A stretch of DNA of 64,000 bases from Sphingomonas sp. NBWT7 (GTDB taxonomy: Bacteria > Pseudomonadota > Alphaproteobacteria > Sphingomonadales > Sphingomonadaceae): NCBI RefSeq assembly GCF_014217605.1, contig NZ_CP043639.1, positions 705,501 through 769,500 on the forward strand, written 5' to 3'. The translations under genes were made by a program, and so were the position numbers. The notes below the pieces were generated by a model. It ran no database searches, was not told where the DNA came from, and saw only the letters and a program-made list of their open reading frames with translations. Of the stretch, positions 8,964 through 16,746 are shown in pieces; position 1 is the stretch's first letter; every line of letters starts with the position of its first letter.

Positions 8964-10481
8964 ATGTTCGACAGCCTGAGCGATCGTCTTGGCGGCGTGT
9001 TCGACCGTCTGCGCGGTCGTGGCGCGCTGACGGAAGCGGACGTGCGCCAGGCGATGCGCGAGGTGCGCATCGCGCTGCTCGAGGCGGACGTGGCGCTGCC
9101 CGTCGCGCGCAAGTTCGTCGACGAGGCGACCGAGAAGGCGATCGGCCAGAACGTGCTGCGCTCGGTCACGCCGGGGCAGCAGGTCGTCAAGATCGTCAAC
9201 GACGCGCTGATCGCGATGCTCGGCGGCGAGGATCCGCAGGCCGCCGAACTGAACCTCGGCGTGACGCCCCCCGCCGTCATCATGATGGTCGGCCTCCAAG
9301 GGTCGGGCAAGACGACGACGACGGCCAAGATCGCCAAGCGCCTGTCGGCCGGGCAAACGGTGCTGGGCGGCGGCGGTGCGCGCGATCGCAAGAAGGTGCT
9401 GATGGCGTCGCTCGACGTCAATCGCCCGAACGCGCAGGAACAGCTGGCGACGCTTGGCACGCAGGTCGACGTGCAGACTCTGCCGATCATTGCCGGGCAG
9501 CAGCCGGTGGATATCGCGCGGCGCGCGTTGCAGGCGGCGAAGCTGCAGGGCTTCGACGTGCTGATGCTCGACACGGCGGGGCGCCTGCACGTCGATCAGG
9601 CGCTGATGGACGAGATGAAGGCAGTCGCGGAGATTTCCCGGCCGCAGGAAATCCTGCTCGTCGTCGACAGCCTGACCGGTCAGGACGCCGTCAACGTCGC
9701 GCAGAATTTCTCCGAGCAGGTGCCGCTGACGGGCGTCGTGCTGACGCGGATGGACGGCGATGCGCGTGGCGGCGCGGCGCTTTCAATGCGGGCGGTGACG
9801 GGCAAGCCGATCAAGTTCGCGGGCACGGGCGAGAAGATGGACGCGCTGGAGGCGTTCCATGCGGAGCGTGTCGCGGGCCGTATCCTGGGCATGGGCGACG
9901 TCGTCAGCCTCGTTGAGCGGGCCGCCGAGTCGATCCAACAGGAAGACGCCGAGCGGATGGCGGCGAAACTGTCCAAGGGGCAGTTCGACCTCGACGATCT
10001 GCGCAGCCAGCTGGCGCAGATGCGCCGCATGGGTGGGCTCGGCGCGCTTGCCGGCATGATGCCGGGGATGAAAAAGGCGCAGGCGGCGATGGCGTCGGGC
10101 GCGGTCGACGAGCGCATCCTGCTGCGCATGGACGCGATGATCACGTCGATGACGCAGAAGGAGCGATCGAAGCCCGAGCTGATCAATGCCAAGCGCAAGA
10201 TTCGCATCGCCAAGGGCAGCGGCACGACGGTGCAGGACGTCAACAAGCTGCTCAAGATGCACCAGGAAATGTCCACCGCGATGAAGAAGATCCGCAAGAT
10301 GGGCGGCCTCAAGGGCATGCTCGCGATGCTGGGCAAGGGCGGGCCGGGCGGCGGCATGGGCGGGATCGGCAATGCGATCGGCGGCCCGGAACTCGGCGAG
10401 ATGCTGGGCAAGGCGGGCGGCGGGCTGCCAGGGCTTCCCGGCGGCGGGCTTCCGCCAGGTTTTCCGAAGTTCAAGAAGTAA
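8964..10481 (+). CDS. ffh: Signal recognition particle protein Ffh (SRP54)
   Basis: The start at 8964 is preferred because GGAG lies nine bases upstream and the product then begins [13 protein letters not shown] as in other Ffh proteins, giving 505 residues. It has the NG GTPase domain with P-loop [10 protein letters not shown] near residues 110-119, LDTAGR, and [10 protein letters not shown], followed by a methionine-rich M domain and a long glycine-rich tail. Ffh binds SRP RNA and signal peptides of nascent membrane proteins and docks with FtsY. It heads the operon ffh-rpsP-rimM and beyond, the usual order in alphaproteobacteria. Confidence 0.98.
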   Translation: MFDSLSDRLGGVFDRLRGRGALTEADVRQAMREVRIALLEADVALPVARKFVDEATEKAIGQNVLRSVTPGQQVVKIVNDALIAMLGGEDPQAAELNLGVTPPAVIMMVGLQGSGKTTTTAKIAKRLSAGQTVLGGGGARDRKKVLMASLDVNRPNAQEQLATLGTQVDVQTLPIIAGQQPVDIARRALQAAKLQGFDVLMLDTAGRLHVDQALMDEMKAVAEISRPQEILLVVDSLTGQDAVNVAQNFSEQVPLTGVVLTRMDGDARGGAALSMRAVTGKPIKFAGTGEKMDALEAFHAERVAGRILGMGDVVSLVERAAESIQQEDAERMAAKLSKGQFDLDDLRSQLAQMRRMGGLGALAGMMPGMKKAQAAMASGAVDERILLRMDAMITSMTQKERSKPELINAKRKIRIAKGSGTTVQDVNKLLKMHQEMSTAMKKIRKMGGLKGMLAMLGKGGPGGGMGGIGNAIGGPELGEMLGKAGGGLPGLPGGGLPPGFPKFKK

Positions 10482-10513
10482 CGTTTTCATCTATTTGGAA
10501 GGAAGAGAATACA

Positions 10514-10930
10514 ATGGCACTCAGCATTCGTCTGTCGCGTGGTGGCTCCAAGAAGCGTCCCTACTACCGCATCGTCGTTGCCGATGCGCGCAGCCCGCGT
10601 GACGGCAAATTCATCGAGAAGATCGGCAACTACAATCCGCTGCTGGCGAAGGACGACGCGCAGCGCATCGTGCTCGATTCGGATCGTGCGAAGCACTGGC
10701 TGGGCGTCGGCGCGCAGCCGACCGATCGCGTCGCGCGCTTCCTCGATCTCGCCGGCGTGAAGGAGCGTCCGGCGCGCAACAACCCGAAGAAGGCCGAGCC
10801 GGGCGAGAAGGCCAAGGAGCGCGCCGAGGAGCGCGCCGAGAAGCTGAAGGCGCAGCAGGAAGCGGCCGCCGAAACGAGCAATGACGGTGCGTCGAGCGAG
10901 GCCCAGACGGCGGACGCGTCGGCCGAGTAA
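10514..10930 (+). CDS. rpsP: 30S ribosomal protein S16
   Basis: The product begins [19 protein letters not shown], the conserved S16 N terminus, and is preceded by GGAAGGAAGAG. It has 138 residues, longer than the 80-90 of E. coli S16, because of an alanine, glutamate and lysine rich tail from about residue 90 that looks disordered. Such tails are common in alphaproteobacterial S16. The gene follows ffh by 32 bases with no terminator between them. Confidence 0.98.
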   Translation: MALSIRLSRGGSKKRPYYRIVVADARSPRDGKFIEKIGNYNPLLAKDDAQRIVLDSDRAKHWLGVGAQPTDRVARFLDLAGVKERPARNNPKKAEPGEKAKERAEERAEKLKAQQEAAAETSNDGASSEAQTADASAE

Positions 10931-10978
10931 GCATCCGATCGGGTCATGGCGCGTTGCTTTGATTGGAAGGAATACGCC

Positions 10979-11116
10979 ATGACCAATGATCCCGATCCCC
11001 GGACCGCGAATGACGACGAGCAGAAAGTCGCCAGCAACGAAGGTGTCTCCGCGACCGAACCGGTCGAAGGCGCCGACGACACCCCCGCCGGAGACGAGAA
11101 CTCTCCCGAGGGATAG
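10979..11116 (+). CDS. Small acidic protein of unknown function, 45 residues
   Basis: ATG 10979 follows a well-placed GGAAGG and opens 45 codons to TAG 11116. The product is very acidic and looks disordered (MTNDPDPRTANDDEQ...), and I recognise no family. Its codons suit this genome, whereas the overlapping rimM frame across the same bases uses rare CGA, AGA and AGG arginine codons; this favours this small frame as the translated one. It sits between rpsP and the rimM core and overlaps any extended rimM N terminus. It may serve mainly to couple rimM translation. Confidence 0.45.
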   Translation: MTNDPDPRTANDDEQKVASNEGVSATEPVEGADDTPAGDENSPEG

Positions 11117-11573
11117 GACGCGCGTCGTCGTCGCGGCGGTTGCCGGCGCGCACGGCATCGCCGGCGAGGTGAAGTTGAAGCTCTTCGCCGACGATATCGC
11201 GGCGTTCGACACATTCAATGACGGGGCGCTGACGTTGCGCACCGTGCGCGGCAATATCGCGCGCTTCGCGGAGATCAGCGACCGCACCGCGGCGGAGGCG
11301 CTGCGTGGGACCGAATTGACGGTGCCACGCGCGTCGCTGCCCCCGCTGGCGGAGGGCGAATATTATCACGCCGACCTGCTCGGCCTGTCGGCGATCTCCG
11401 ACGCGGGGGATACGCTCGGCGAAGTCGTCGCGGTCGAGAATTTCGGTGCCGGCGACGTGATCGAGATCGAGCGGCCGGGTGGCAAGCGCTTCATGGTGCC
11501 GATGTCGCCGCAGGCGGTTCCGGAGTGGAATACCGACCGCATCGTCGTAGCCGCGGCCTTCGCGGCGGATTGA
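10986..11573 (+). CDS. rimM: Ribosome maturation factor RimM, start codon uncertain
   Basis: The conserved core begins near 11118 (RVVVAAVAGAHGIAGEVK) and continues through EYYHADLLGL and the PRC-barrel end MVPMSPQAVPEW to TGA at 11571-11573. RimM helps 30S maturation by binding S19. No ATG, GTG or TTG stands just before the core; the nearest in-frame candidates are ATG 10986, ATG 11010 and GTG 11043. They would add 25-44 proline and arginine rich residues that overlap the 45-codon acidic frame. The coordinates given take the first ATG and are provisional. The gene ends six bases before a convergent flavoprotein gene. Confidence 0.85.
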   Translation: MIPIPGPRMTTSRKSPATKVSPRPNRSKAPTTPPPETRTLPRDRTRVVVAAVAGAHGIAGEVKLKLFADDIAAFDTFNDGALTLRTVRGNIARFAEISDRTAAEALRGTELTVPRASLPPLAEGEYYHADLLGLSAISDAGDTLGEVVAVENFGAGDVIEIERPGGKRFMVPMSPQAVPEWNTDRIVVAAAFAAD

Positions 11574-11579
11574 GCGATA

Positions 11580-12485
11580 TCAGCGCCGCAGCGGTCGGCG
11601 ATCGGCGAGATCGTTGCGTATCGTCGTCGCCGCAACCCCGGCTTGCCCCATCGCGTGGCTAATCTGATCGAGCCCGCGCACCACATCCCCAGCGGCGTAG
11701 AGGCCAGGCAGCGTCGTGCGCTGATGCTCGTCGGTGACGATGCAGCCATCGTCGGTACCGCGCGCGCCGGCGGCTAACGCGAGCTCGGAGCGGATGTGTG
11801 AGCCGAGCGCGGGATAGACGCTGTCGAACGCCATCCGCCCGCGCGCGGTATCGAGCGCCAGCCGATCATCCTCGATTGCATAGCCGCCGCACGGCCCGTC
11901 GACGCGCGTCACGCCCGCGGCGTCGAGCGCGGCGGCGCATTCGGGGTCGAGCATATGCTCGGCGTCGGGCGCGATCAGCGTCACGTCGCGCGTAAAGCCG
12001 CGCAGGAAGATTGCCTCCTTCATGCCATGCTGCCCGGTGCCGATCACGCCGACGCGACGATCGGTCACCTCGTAGCCATCGCAGATCGGGCAGTAGCGCA
12101 GCTTGCCGGCCGCGAGCGCGGCGTCGTGCAGCGGATCGTCCATCTTCGGGCGATTGTTGACGACGCCGGTCGCGAGCAGGATCGTTCGCGTCTCGAACCG
12201 TTCCTTACCAGCGCGAACGGTATAGGCGTCGTCCGACGGCTCGATCGCCGTCACCGTCAGCAGGCGGCGATGGAGGCCGAAGGTGCGCGCCTGCTCGCCC
12301 ATGCGCGCGAGGAGATCGCGGCCGCTGATCCCGCCCGGATAGCCGGCGTGGTTGTGCGTGCACGGAATCAGCGCAGCGCGACTCGACCCGTTGTCGAACA
12401 ACGCGACATCGAGGTGGAAACGCGTCAGATAGATGGCTGCGGTGAGCCCGGCCGGGCCGCCGCCGATGATGATGCAATCCTTCAT
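11580..12485 (-). CDS. NAD(P)/FAD-dependent oxidoreductase, thioredoxin-reductase-like
   Basis: The 301-residue protein starts at MKDCIIIGGGPAGLTAA, an FAD-binding dinucleotide fold. It has a second nucleotide-binding GTGQHGMKEA in the middle and ends with AAGDVVRGLDQIS, the C-terminal FAD motif. A CPIC pair sits where thioredoxin reductases have CATC, so a redox-active disulfide is possible. It is shorter and more divergent than TrxB, and could be a ferredoxin/thioredoxin reductase-like enzyme of other use. It lies on the opposite strand inside the rimM to trmD interval. The ribosome binding site is weak. Confidence 0.82.
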   Translation of the reverse strand: MKDCIIIGGGPAGLTAAIYLTRFHLDVALFDNGSSRAALIPCTHNHAGYPGGISGRDLLARMGEQARTFGLHRRLLTVTAIEPSDDAYTVRAGKERFETRTILLATGVVNNRPKMDDPLHDAALAAGKLRYCPICDGYEVTDRRVGVIGTGQHGMKEAIFLRGFTRDVTLIAPDAEHMLDPECAAALDAAGVTRVDGPCGGYAIEDDRLALDTARGRMAFDSVYPALGSHIRSELALAAGARGTDDGCIVTDEHQRTTLPGLYAAGDVVRGLDQISHAMGQAGVAATTIRNDLADRRPLRR

Positions 12486-12536
12486 GCGCAGCGGGACGTT
12501 CGCCGCGGCGAGTGGTTCCGAACCAGGGGGCAACGG

Positions 12537-12854
12537 GTGATCTGGCTGTTGATGACCATAGCTGCAGTGGCGGGCACGACCGCCGGGGCCGCGTATCTGA
12601 TCGTCGGCCAAGGGATAGCGGCGTCTACTATTGGTCAGGTGCTGCTGTCGGCTGCTGCCTTCCCGATCGTCACCGCGATCGTCGCTGCGCTGCTGATCGC
12701 GCTGCAATTCGCGCAACGTACGCCGCAGACGCACGGCGGTAGCTTCGGCATGACGATCTTCGCGATCTGCATGTTCTGGTTCTACGGCGTGATGGCGAGC
12801 GCGGTGATCGGCGTGCCCGCGGCGGTGATCGCGGTGCGCGCGTTCCGCGGTTGA
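12537..12854 (+). CDS. Small membrane protein of unknown function
   Basis: GTG 12537 is preceded by AGGGGGC and gives 105 residues; an ATG 15 bases downstream is an alternative. Three hydrophobic stretches are visible, at about residues 3-24, 33-55 and 73-97, separated by a short polar loop (FAQRTPQTHGGS). I recognise no family. It starts 51 bases from the divergent flavoprotein start and precedes the serine hydrolase on the same strand, so it may be cotranscribed with the latter. Confidence 0.6.
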   Translation: MIWLLMTIAAVAGTTAGAAYLIVGQGIAASTIGQVLLSAAAFPIVTAIVAALLIALQFAQRTPQTHGGSFGMTIFAICMFWFYGVMASAVIGVPAAVIAVRAFRG

Positions 12855-12901
12855 CGCCGGGTGGGGCGCGGCTAACCCGACTGGCGTAGAAGGGGATGCC
12901 A

Positions 12902-14419
12902 ATGATCCGCGCACTGACTGCCGCCCTGATGATCGCGACGCCGGTCGCGGCGCAATCGCCAGTGGCAGCGACAAAGACGCCTGCCGCGCCAGGCGCCGCG
13001 TCGATGCAGGCGATCGAGCCGCGGGTGACGGCGGCGTTCGACGCGTGGATGCGCGAAGCGCACGTGCCCGGCTTGGTCTACGGCATCGTCAAGGACGGAC
13101 AGCTCGTGCTAGTGCGCGGGTTGGGAGAGCAGGACACCGAAAGCAAACGGCCGGTGACGGCGGACAGCCTGTTCCGCATCGCATCGATGTCAAAGGCGTT
13201 CACCGCGCTCGCGATCCTGAAGCTGCGCGACGAGGGACGCGTGTCGCTGGAGGCGCCGGCGGAGACGTACGTGCCCGAGATGCGCGGCTGGCGCTATCCG
13301 ACGACGGACAGCCGGCGCGTGCGGGTCGCCGACTTGCTGCATCACACGGCGGGCTTCGTCGAGGACAACCCATGGGGCGATCGGCAGCAGCCGCTGTCAG
13401 AGGCTGGCTTCACCGCGATGCTGAAGGCGGGCGTGCCCTTCGCGCAGGCACCGGGGCTGAGAATGGAATATTCCAACTTCGGCTATGCAACGCTCGGCCG
13501 GATCGTCAGCAACGTTTCCGGCCAGCGCTACCAGGATTATATCCGCGGCGCGATCATGACGCCGCTCGGCATGACGGCGACGGGCTATGACGTGCTGCGC
13601 GGCGCGCAGGATGTGCGGGCACTCGGCTATCGCTGGCAGGACGAGCAGTGGGTGCGCGAGCCGGACATGGCGGACGGCACGTTCGGTGCGATGGGCGGCG
13701 TGCAGACCAGCGCGAACGATTACTGGCGCTGGGTCGCCTATCTCTTGTCGGGCTGGCCAGCACGCGACGGCGCCGATGCGGGACCGGTGAAGCGTGCGAC
13801 GCTGCGCGAGATCGTCGAGGGATCGAACTTCGTCACCGTGCAGGAACGCCGCCGGGCGGACGGCAGCATCTGCCGCGCGCCGAACGCCTATGCGATGGGC
13901 TGGTCGGTGGTGGAGGATTGCAATCGTGGGCGCATCGTCCAGCACAGCGGCGGCTATCCCGGCTATGGATCGATCGTGATGCTGCTGCCCGATGCCGGGG
14001 TGGGCGTGTTCGCCTTCGCCAACCGCACCTATGCGGCGCCGTCGCAGCCGGTCTTACAGGTGTTGCTGATGCTGCGCGAGGCCGGGCTGGCGGTCGATCG
14101 GACGATACCTGTCTCGCCCGACCTGGCGCGTGCCTACGGTGTCGCGCAGCAGGTGTGGCGGACGGGTAGCCTCGACGCGGCACCGCTGGCGGAGAATGTC
14201 GCGCTCGATCGCGACCTCGCGCGGCGGCGGCACGATCTCGCGGAGCTCAAACAAAAGGTCGGCATGTGTCGTACCGATGCGCCGATCGCGCCTGTCTCGG
14301 CGATGGAGGGTCGGTTCCGCTGGTCGTGCGAGCGCGGCACGGTGACGGGGCGGGTGCAGCGCGCGCCGACGCCGGCGCTGAGCCTGCAGGTGCTGTCGTT
14401 CGAGGCCGCGCCGCAGTGA
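12902..14419 (+). CDS. Secreted serine hydrolase of the class C beta-lactamase family
   Basis: The start at 12902 rather than 12896 gives AAGGGG proper spacing and a product of 505 residues beginning with a Sec signal ([19 protein letters not shown]). The catalytic SxxK is SMSK in [10 protein letters not shown], the tyrosine motif is YSN, and HSGGYPGYG occupies the KTG position. Such proteins are esterases, D-aminopeptidases or penicillin-binding relatives acting in the periplasm; true beta-lactamase activity is unlikely to be the main role. Its stop overlaps the GTG start of trmD, so a periplasmic hydrolase is translationally coupled to a tRNA methyltransferase. Confidence 0.88.
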   Translation: MIRALTAALMIATPVAAQSPVAATKTPAAPGAASMQAIEPRVTAAFDAWMREAHVPGLVYGIVKDGQLVLVRGLGEQDTESKRPVTADSLFRIASMSKAFTALAILKLRDEGRVSLEAPAETYVPEMRGWRYPTTDSRRVRVADLLHHTAGFVEDNPWGDRQQPLSEAGFTAMLKAGVPFAQAPGLRMEYSNFGYATLGRIVSNVSGQRYQDYIRGAIMTPLGMTATGYDVLRGAQDVRALGYRWQDEQWVREPDMADGTFGAMGGVQTSANDYWRWVAYLLSGWPARDGADAGPVKRATLREIVEGSNFVTVQERRRADGSICRAPNAYAMGWSVVEDCNRGRIVQHSGGYPGYGSIVMLLPDAGVGVFAFANRTYAAPSQPVLQVLLMLREAGLAVDRTIPVSPDLARAYGVAQQVWRTGSLDAAPLAENVALDRDLARRRHDLAELKQKVGMCRTDAPIAPVSAMEGRFRWSCERGTVTGRVQRAPTPALSLQVLSFEAAPQ

Positions 14420-15141
14420 CCTTCGCCGCGACTGTCCTGACGCTGTATCCCGAGATGTTCCCCGGGCCGCTCGGCCACGCCATCGCGGGGCGCGCGCTTG
14501 CCGAGCGACGCTGGTCGCTCGACGCGGTCAATATCCGTGATTTCGCCACCGATCGGCACCGCACCGTCGACGATACGCCGGCCGGCGGCGGCGCGGGCAT
14601 GGTATTGCGCGCCGATATCGTCGCGGCGGCGGTCGATGCGCAAGGGGCGGGGCGCCCCATATTGGCGATGACGCCGCGCGGGCGGCCGCTGCACCAGGCG
14701 CGCGTGCGCGACCTGGCATCGGGGCCCGGCGCGATCATCCTGTGCGGCCGGTTCGAGGGCTTCGACGAGCGGATCTTCGAGGCGCGCGCGATCGAGGAAG
14801 TGACGATCGGCGACTATATCCTGTCGGGCGGCGAGACCGCTGCGCTGGTCCTGCTCGACGCTTGCGTTCGGCTGCTGCCCGGCGTAATGGGCGCCGCTTC
14901 AAGCGGGATCGAGGAAAGCTACGAGAGCGGCCTCCTCGAATATCCGCATTATACCCGACCGCAACAGTGGGAAGGGCGCACGATCCCCGAAGTGCTGCGA
15001 TCGGGGGATCATGCGAAGATCGCCGCCTGGCGCCAGCGCCGGGCGGAGGACGATACACGGCTACGGCGGCCGGACCTGTGGGAGCGCCATGTCGGCGCTC
15101 GGGTCGACCGCCCTCTGGCGCGCAGCGACGAACGGGACTGA
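14416..15141 (+). CDS. trmD: tRNA (guanine-N1)-methyltransferase TrmD
   Basis: The start GTG 14416 overlaps the upstream stop (GTGA) and gives 241 residues beginning [17 protein letters not shown], the usual TrmD start. The deep-trefoil-knot SAM site is visible as [11 protein letters not shown] followed by [10 protein letters not shown], and the C-terminal domain has YPHYTRP. TrmD methylates G37 of tRNAs and prevents frameshifting; it is essential in most bacteria. rplS follows after six bases. In most alphaproteobacteria trmD follows rimM directly, but here three genes lie between. Confidence 0.97.
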   Translation: MTFAATVLTLYPEMFPGPLGHAIAGRALAERRWSLDAVNIRDFATDRHRTVDDTPAGGGAGMVLRADIVAAAVDAQGAGRPILAMTPRGRPLHQARVRDLASGPGAIILCGRFEGFDERIFEARAIEEVTIGDYILSGGETAALVLLDACVRLLPGVMGAASSGIEESYESGLLEYPHYTRPQQWEGRTIPEVLRSGDHAKIAAWRQRRAEDDTRLRRPDLWERHVGARVDRPLARSDERD

Positions 15142-15147
15142 GTTGAC

Positions 15148-15537
15148 ATGAACCTGATCCAGACGCTCGAAGCCGAGCAGATCGCGAAGCTGACCGCGAA
15201 CAAGAAGCATCCGGAATTCCGCCCCGGCGACACGCTGAAGGTCGGCGTGAAGGTGGTCGAGGGTGAGCGTACCCGCGTCCAGAACTACGAGGGCGTGTGC
15301 ATCGCGCGCGCGAACAAGGGCATGGGTTCCTCGTTCACGGTGCGCAAGATCTCGTTCGGCGAAGGTGTCGAGCGCGTTTTCCCGCTCTATTCGCCGAATA
15401 TCGATTCGATCGAGGTTGTCCGCAAGGGCGCCGTGCGTCGTGCGAAGCTCTATTATCTGCGTGGCCGGACCGGCAAGTCGGCGCGTATCGCCGAGCGCCG
15501 CGACAACCGTCCGAAGGCTGCCGTTGCCGCCGAGTGA
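15148..15537 (+). CDS. rplS: 50S ribosomal protein L19
   Basis: The 129-residue product begins [15 protein letters not shown] and contains [20 protein letters not shown] and [14 protein letters not shown], all conserved in L19, which sits at the 30S-50S interface. The length is normal. It is the last gene of the operon and is followed 26 bases later by a strong terminator. Confidence 0.98.
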   Translation: MNLIQTLEAEQIAKLTANKKHPEFRPGDTLKVGVKVVEGERTRVQNYEGVCIARANKGMGSSFTVRKISFGEGVERVFPLYSPNIDSIEVVRKGAVRRAKLYYLRGRTGKSARIAERRDNRPKAAVAAE

Positions 15538-15563
15538 TCGGACAGACGATCGCCGGATAACGG

Positions 15564-15601
15564 AGGGCGTTGGCGGGAAACCGCCGGCGCCCTTCTCTTT
15601 T
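15564..15601 (+). terminator. Rho-independent terminator after rplS
   Basis: A 13-pair stem (AGGGCGTTGGCGG with CCGCCGGCGCCCT, two G-T pairs) closes on a GAAA tetraloop at 15577-15580 and is followed by TTCTCTTTT. It ends the ffh-rplS operon six bases before the convergent channel gene. Confidence 0.93.
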
Positions 15602-15606
15602 GCGGC

Positions 15607-16638
15607 TCAGGTGATGGCGGCGCCGCGGACGATCTCGACGATACGGTCGCCGGGCTCGACGCGCGCTGCCTCGGGCTGATCGTAGCCGATGCAGCGACCG
15701 GCGCGGAACAGGCGCACGCCGAGCCCCGTGGCCAGCCCGGTGAGCGGGCGGCCGACATCGTCGGGTGTCGCGTCGCGCTCGCGCAAGGCGACGCGGCCGT
15801 AGGCGGCGGCAAGGTCGGTGAGGTAATCGGCGACATGCGGCCCGTCGGTCGAGCCGGCGAGGAGGAGGCCGGCGAAGCTCGCCGGATTGATGACGACGTC
15901 CGCGCCTGCCTGGCGCGCGAGCGGCTCGTTGTCGTCGGACCGGATCACCGCGCTGATGCGCACCTTTTCCGACAGGCGGCGGGCGGTGAGAACGATCAGG
16001 ATCGTCGTATCGTCGCGTCCCGCGGCGACCATCAGCGTGCCGGCCTGCGCGATGCGCGCGGCCTCGAGCGTCGCGTCGCGCGTCGCGTCTCCGTCGAGCA
16101 CCACCGCGCCGCTTTCCTCGGCATGGTCGAGCGCGTCGCGGCTGCGGTCGACGACGACGATCGTCGCTGGGTCAACGCCGCGGCGGATGAGCTCGCGCAG
16201 CGCCTCGGTGCCGCTGCTGCCGTAGCCGGCGATGACGACGTGATTGGTCAATTGCCGCTGGATCACCGACATGCGCCACCGCTGCCACGTGCGTCTGAGC
16301 AGGAAATCATAAGCGGTCCCCAGAAAGATGAGCCACACGAACAGGCGGATCGGCGTCACCACGAACGTGTCGAACATCCGCGCGCTGTCGGTGACGGGCA
16401 CGATATCGCCGTAGCCGACCGTGGTGACGGTGATCATGGTGAAATAGAGCACGTCGGTGAAGCTGATGTGGCCGTCGATATTATCGCGCAGCCCCTCGCG
16501 ATCGAGCCAGTGCCCGCCAAGCGCGATACTGACGAGCGCCAGCGCCAGCGCAACGCGCAGCGCGAGGCTCGCCCAATCGGGCAGGCGGCTGCGGCGGCGC
16601 AGGTGCAGATCGTGGCGAACGCGAAGGCGGCGCAGCAT
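15607..16638 (-). CDS. Potassium channel with cytoplasmic TrkA-N (RCK) domain
   Basis: The start at 16638 has AAGG about nine bases upstream and gives 343 residues. Two membrane segments (about 23-43 and 88-108) flank a pore loop with TVTTVGYGDIVPV, the K+ selectivity filter. The rest is a Rossmann RCK/TrkA-N domain beginning HVVIAGYGSSGTEAL, followed by a TrkA-C-like tail. The layout is that of ligand-gated bacterial K+ channels such as MthK and Kch. It is monocistronic and divergent from the peptidase gene 109 bases away. Confidence 0.92.
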   Translation of the reverse strand: MLRRLRVRHDLHLRRRSRLPDWASLALRVALALALVSIALGGHWLDREGLRDNIDGHISFTDVLYFTMITVTTVGYGDIVPVTDSARMFDTFVVTPIRLFVWLIFLGTAYDFLLRRTWQRWRMSVIQRQLTNHVVIAGYGSSGTEALRELIRRGVDPATIVVVDRSRDALDHAEESGAVVLDGDATRDATLEAARIAQAGTLMVAAGRDDTTILIVLTARRLSEKVRISAVIRSDDNEPLARQAGADVVINPASFAGLLLAGSTDGPHVADYLTDLAAAYGRVALRERDATPDDVGRPLTGLATGLGVRLFRAGRCIGYDQPEAARVEPGDRIVEIVRGAAIT

Positions 16639-16746
16639 CGCGGTACCTTGCCGGCTCGCCGGACGCGTGTCACCCGAAGACGCGCTTTGCGCCCGCGCGC
16701 GTCTCCAGCTAACCCCCCGAACCTTCACATCAGCCGGGACGAGTGA

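Noticed and set aside
12902..14419. True class C beta-lactamase
   Set aside because: SxxK, YxN and HxG are shared by many esterases and peptidases; length and position do not match AmpC, and no ampR-like regulator is adjacent.
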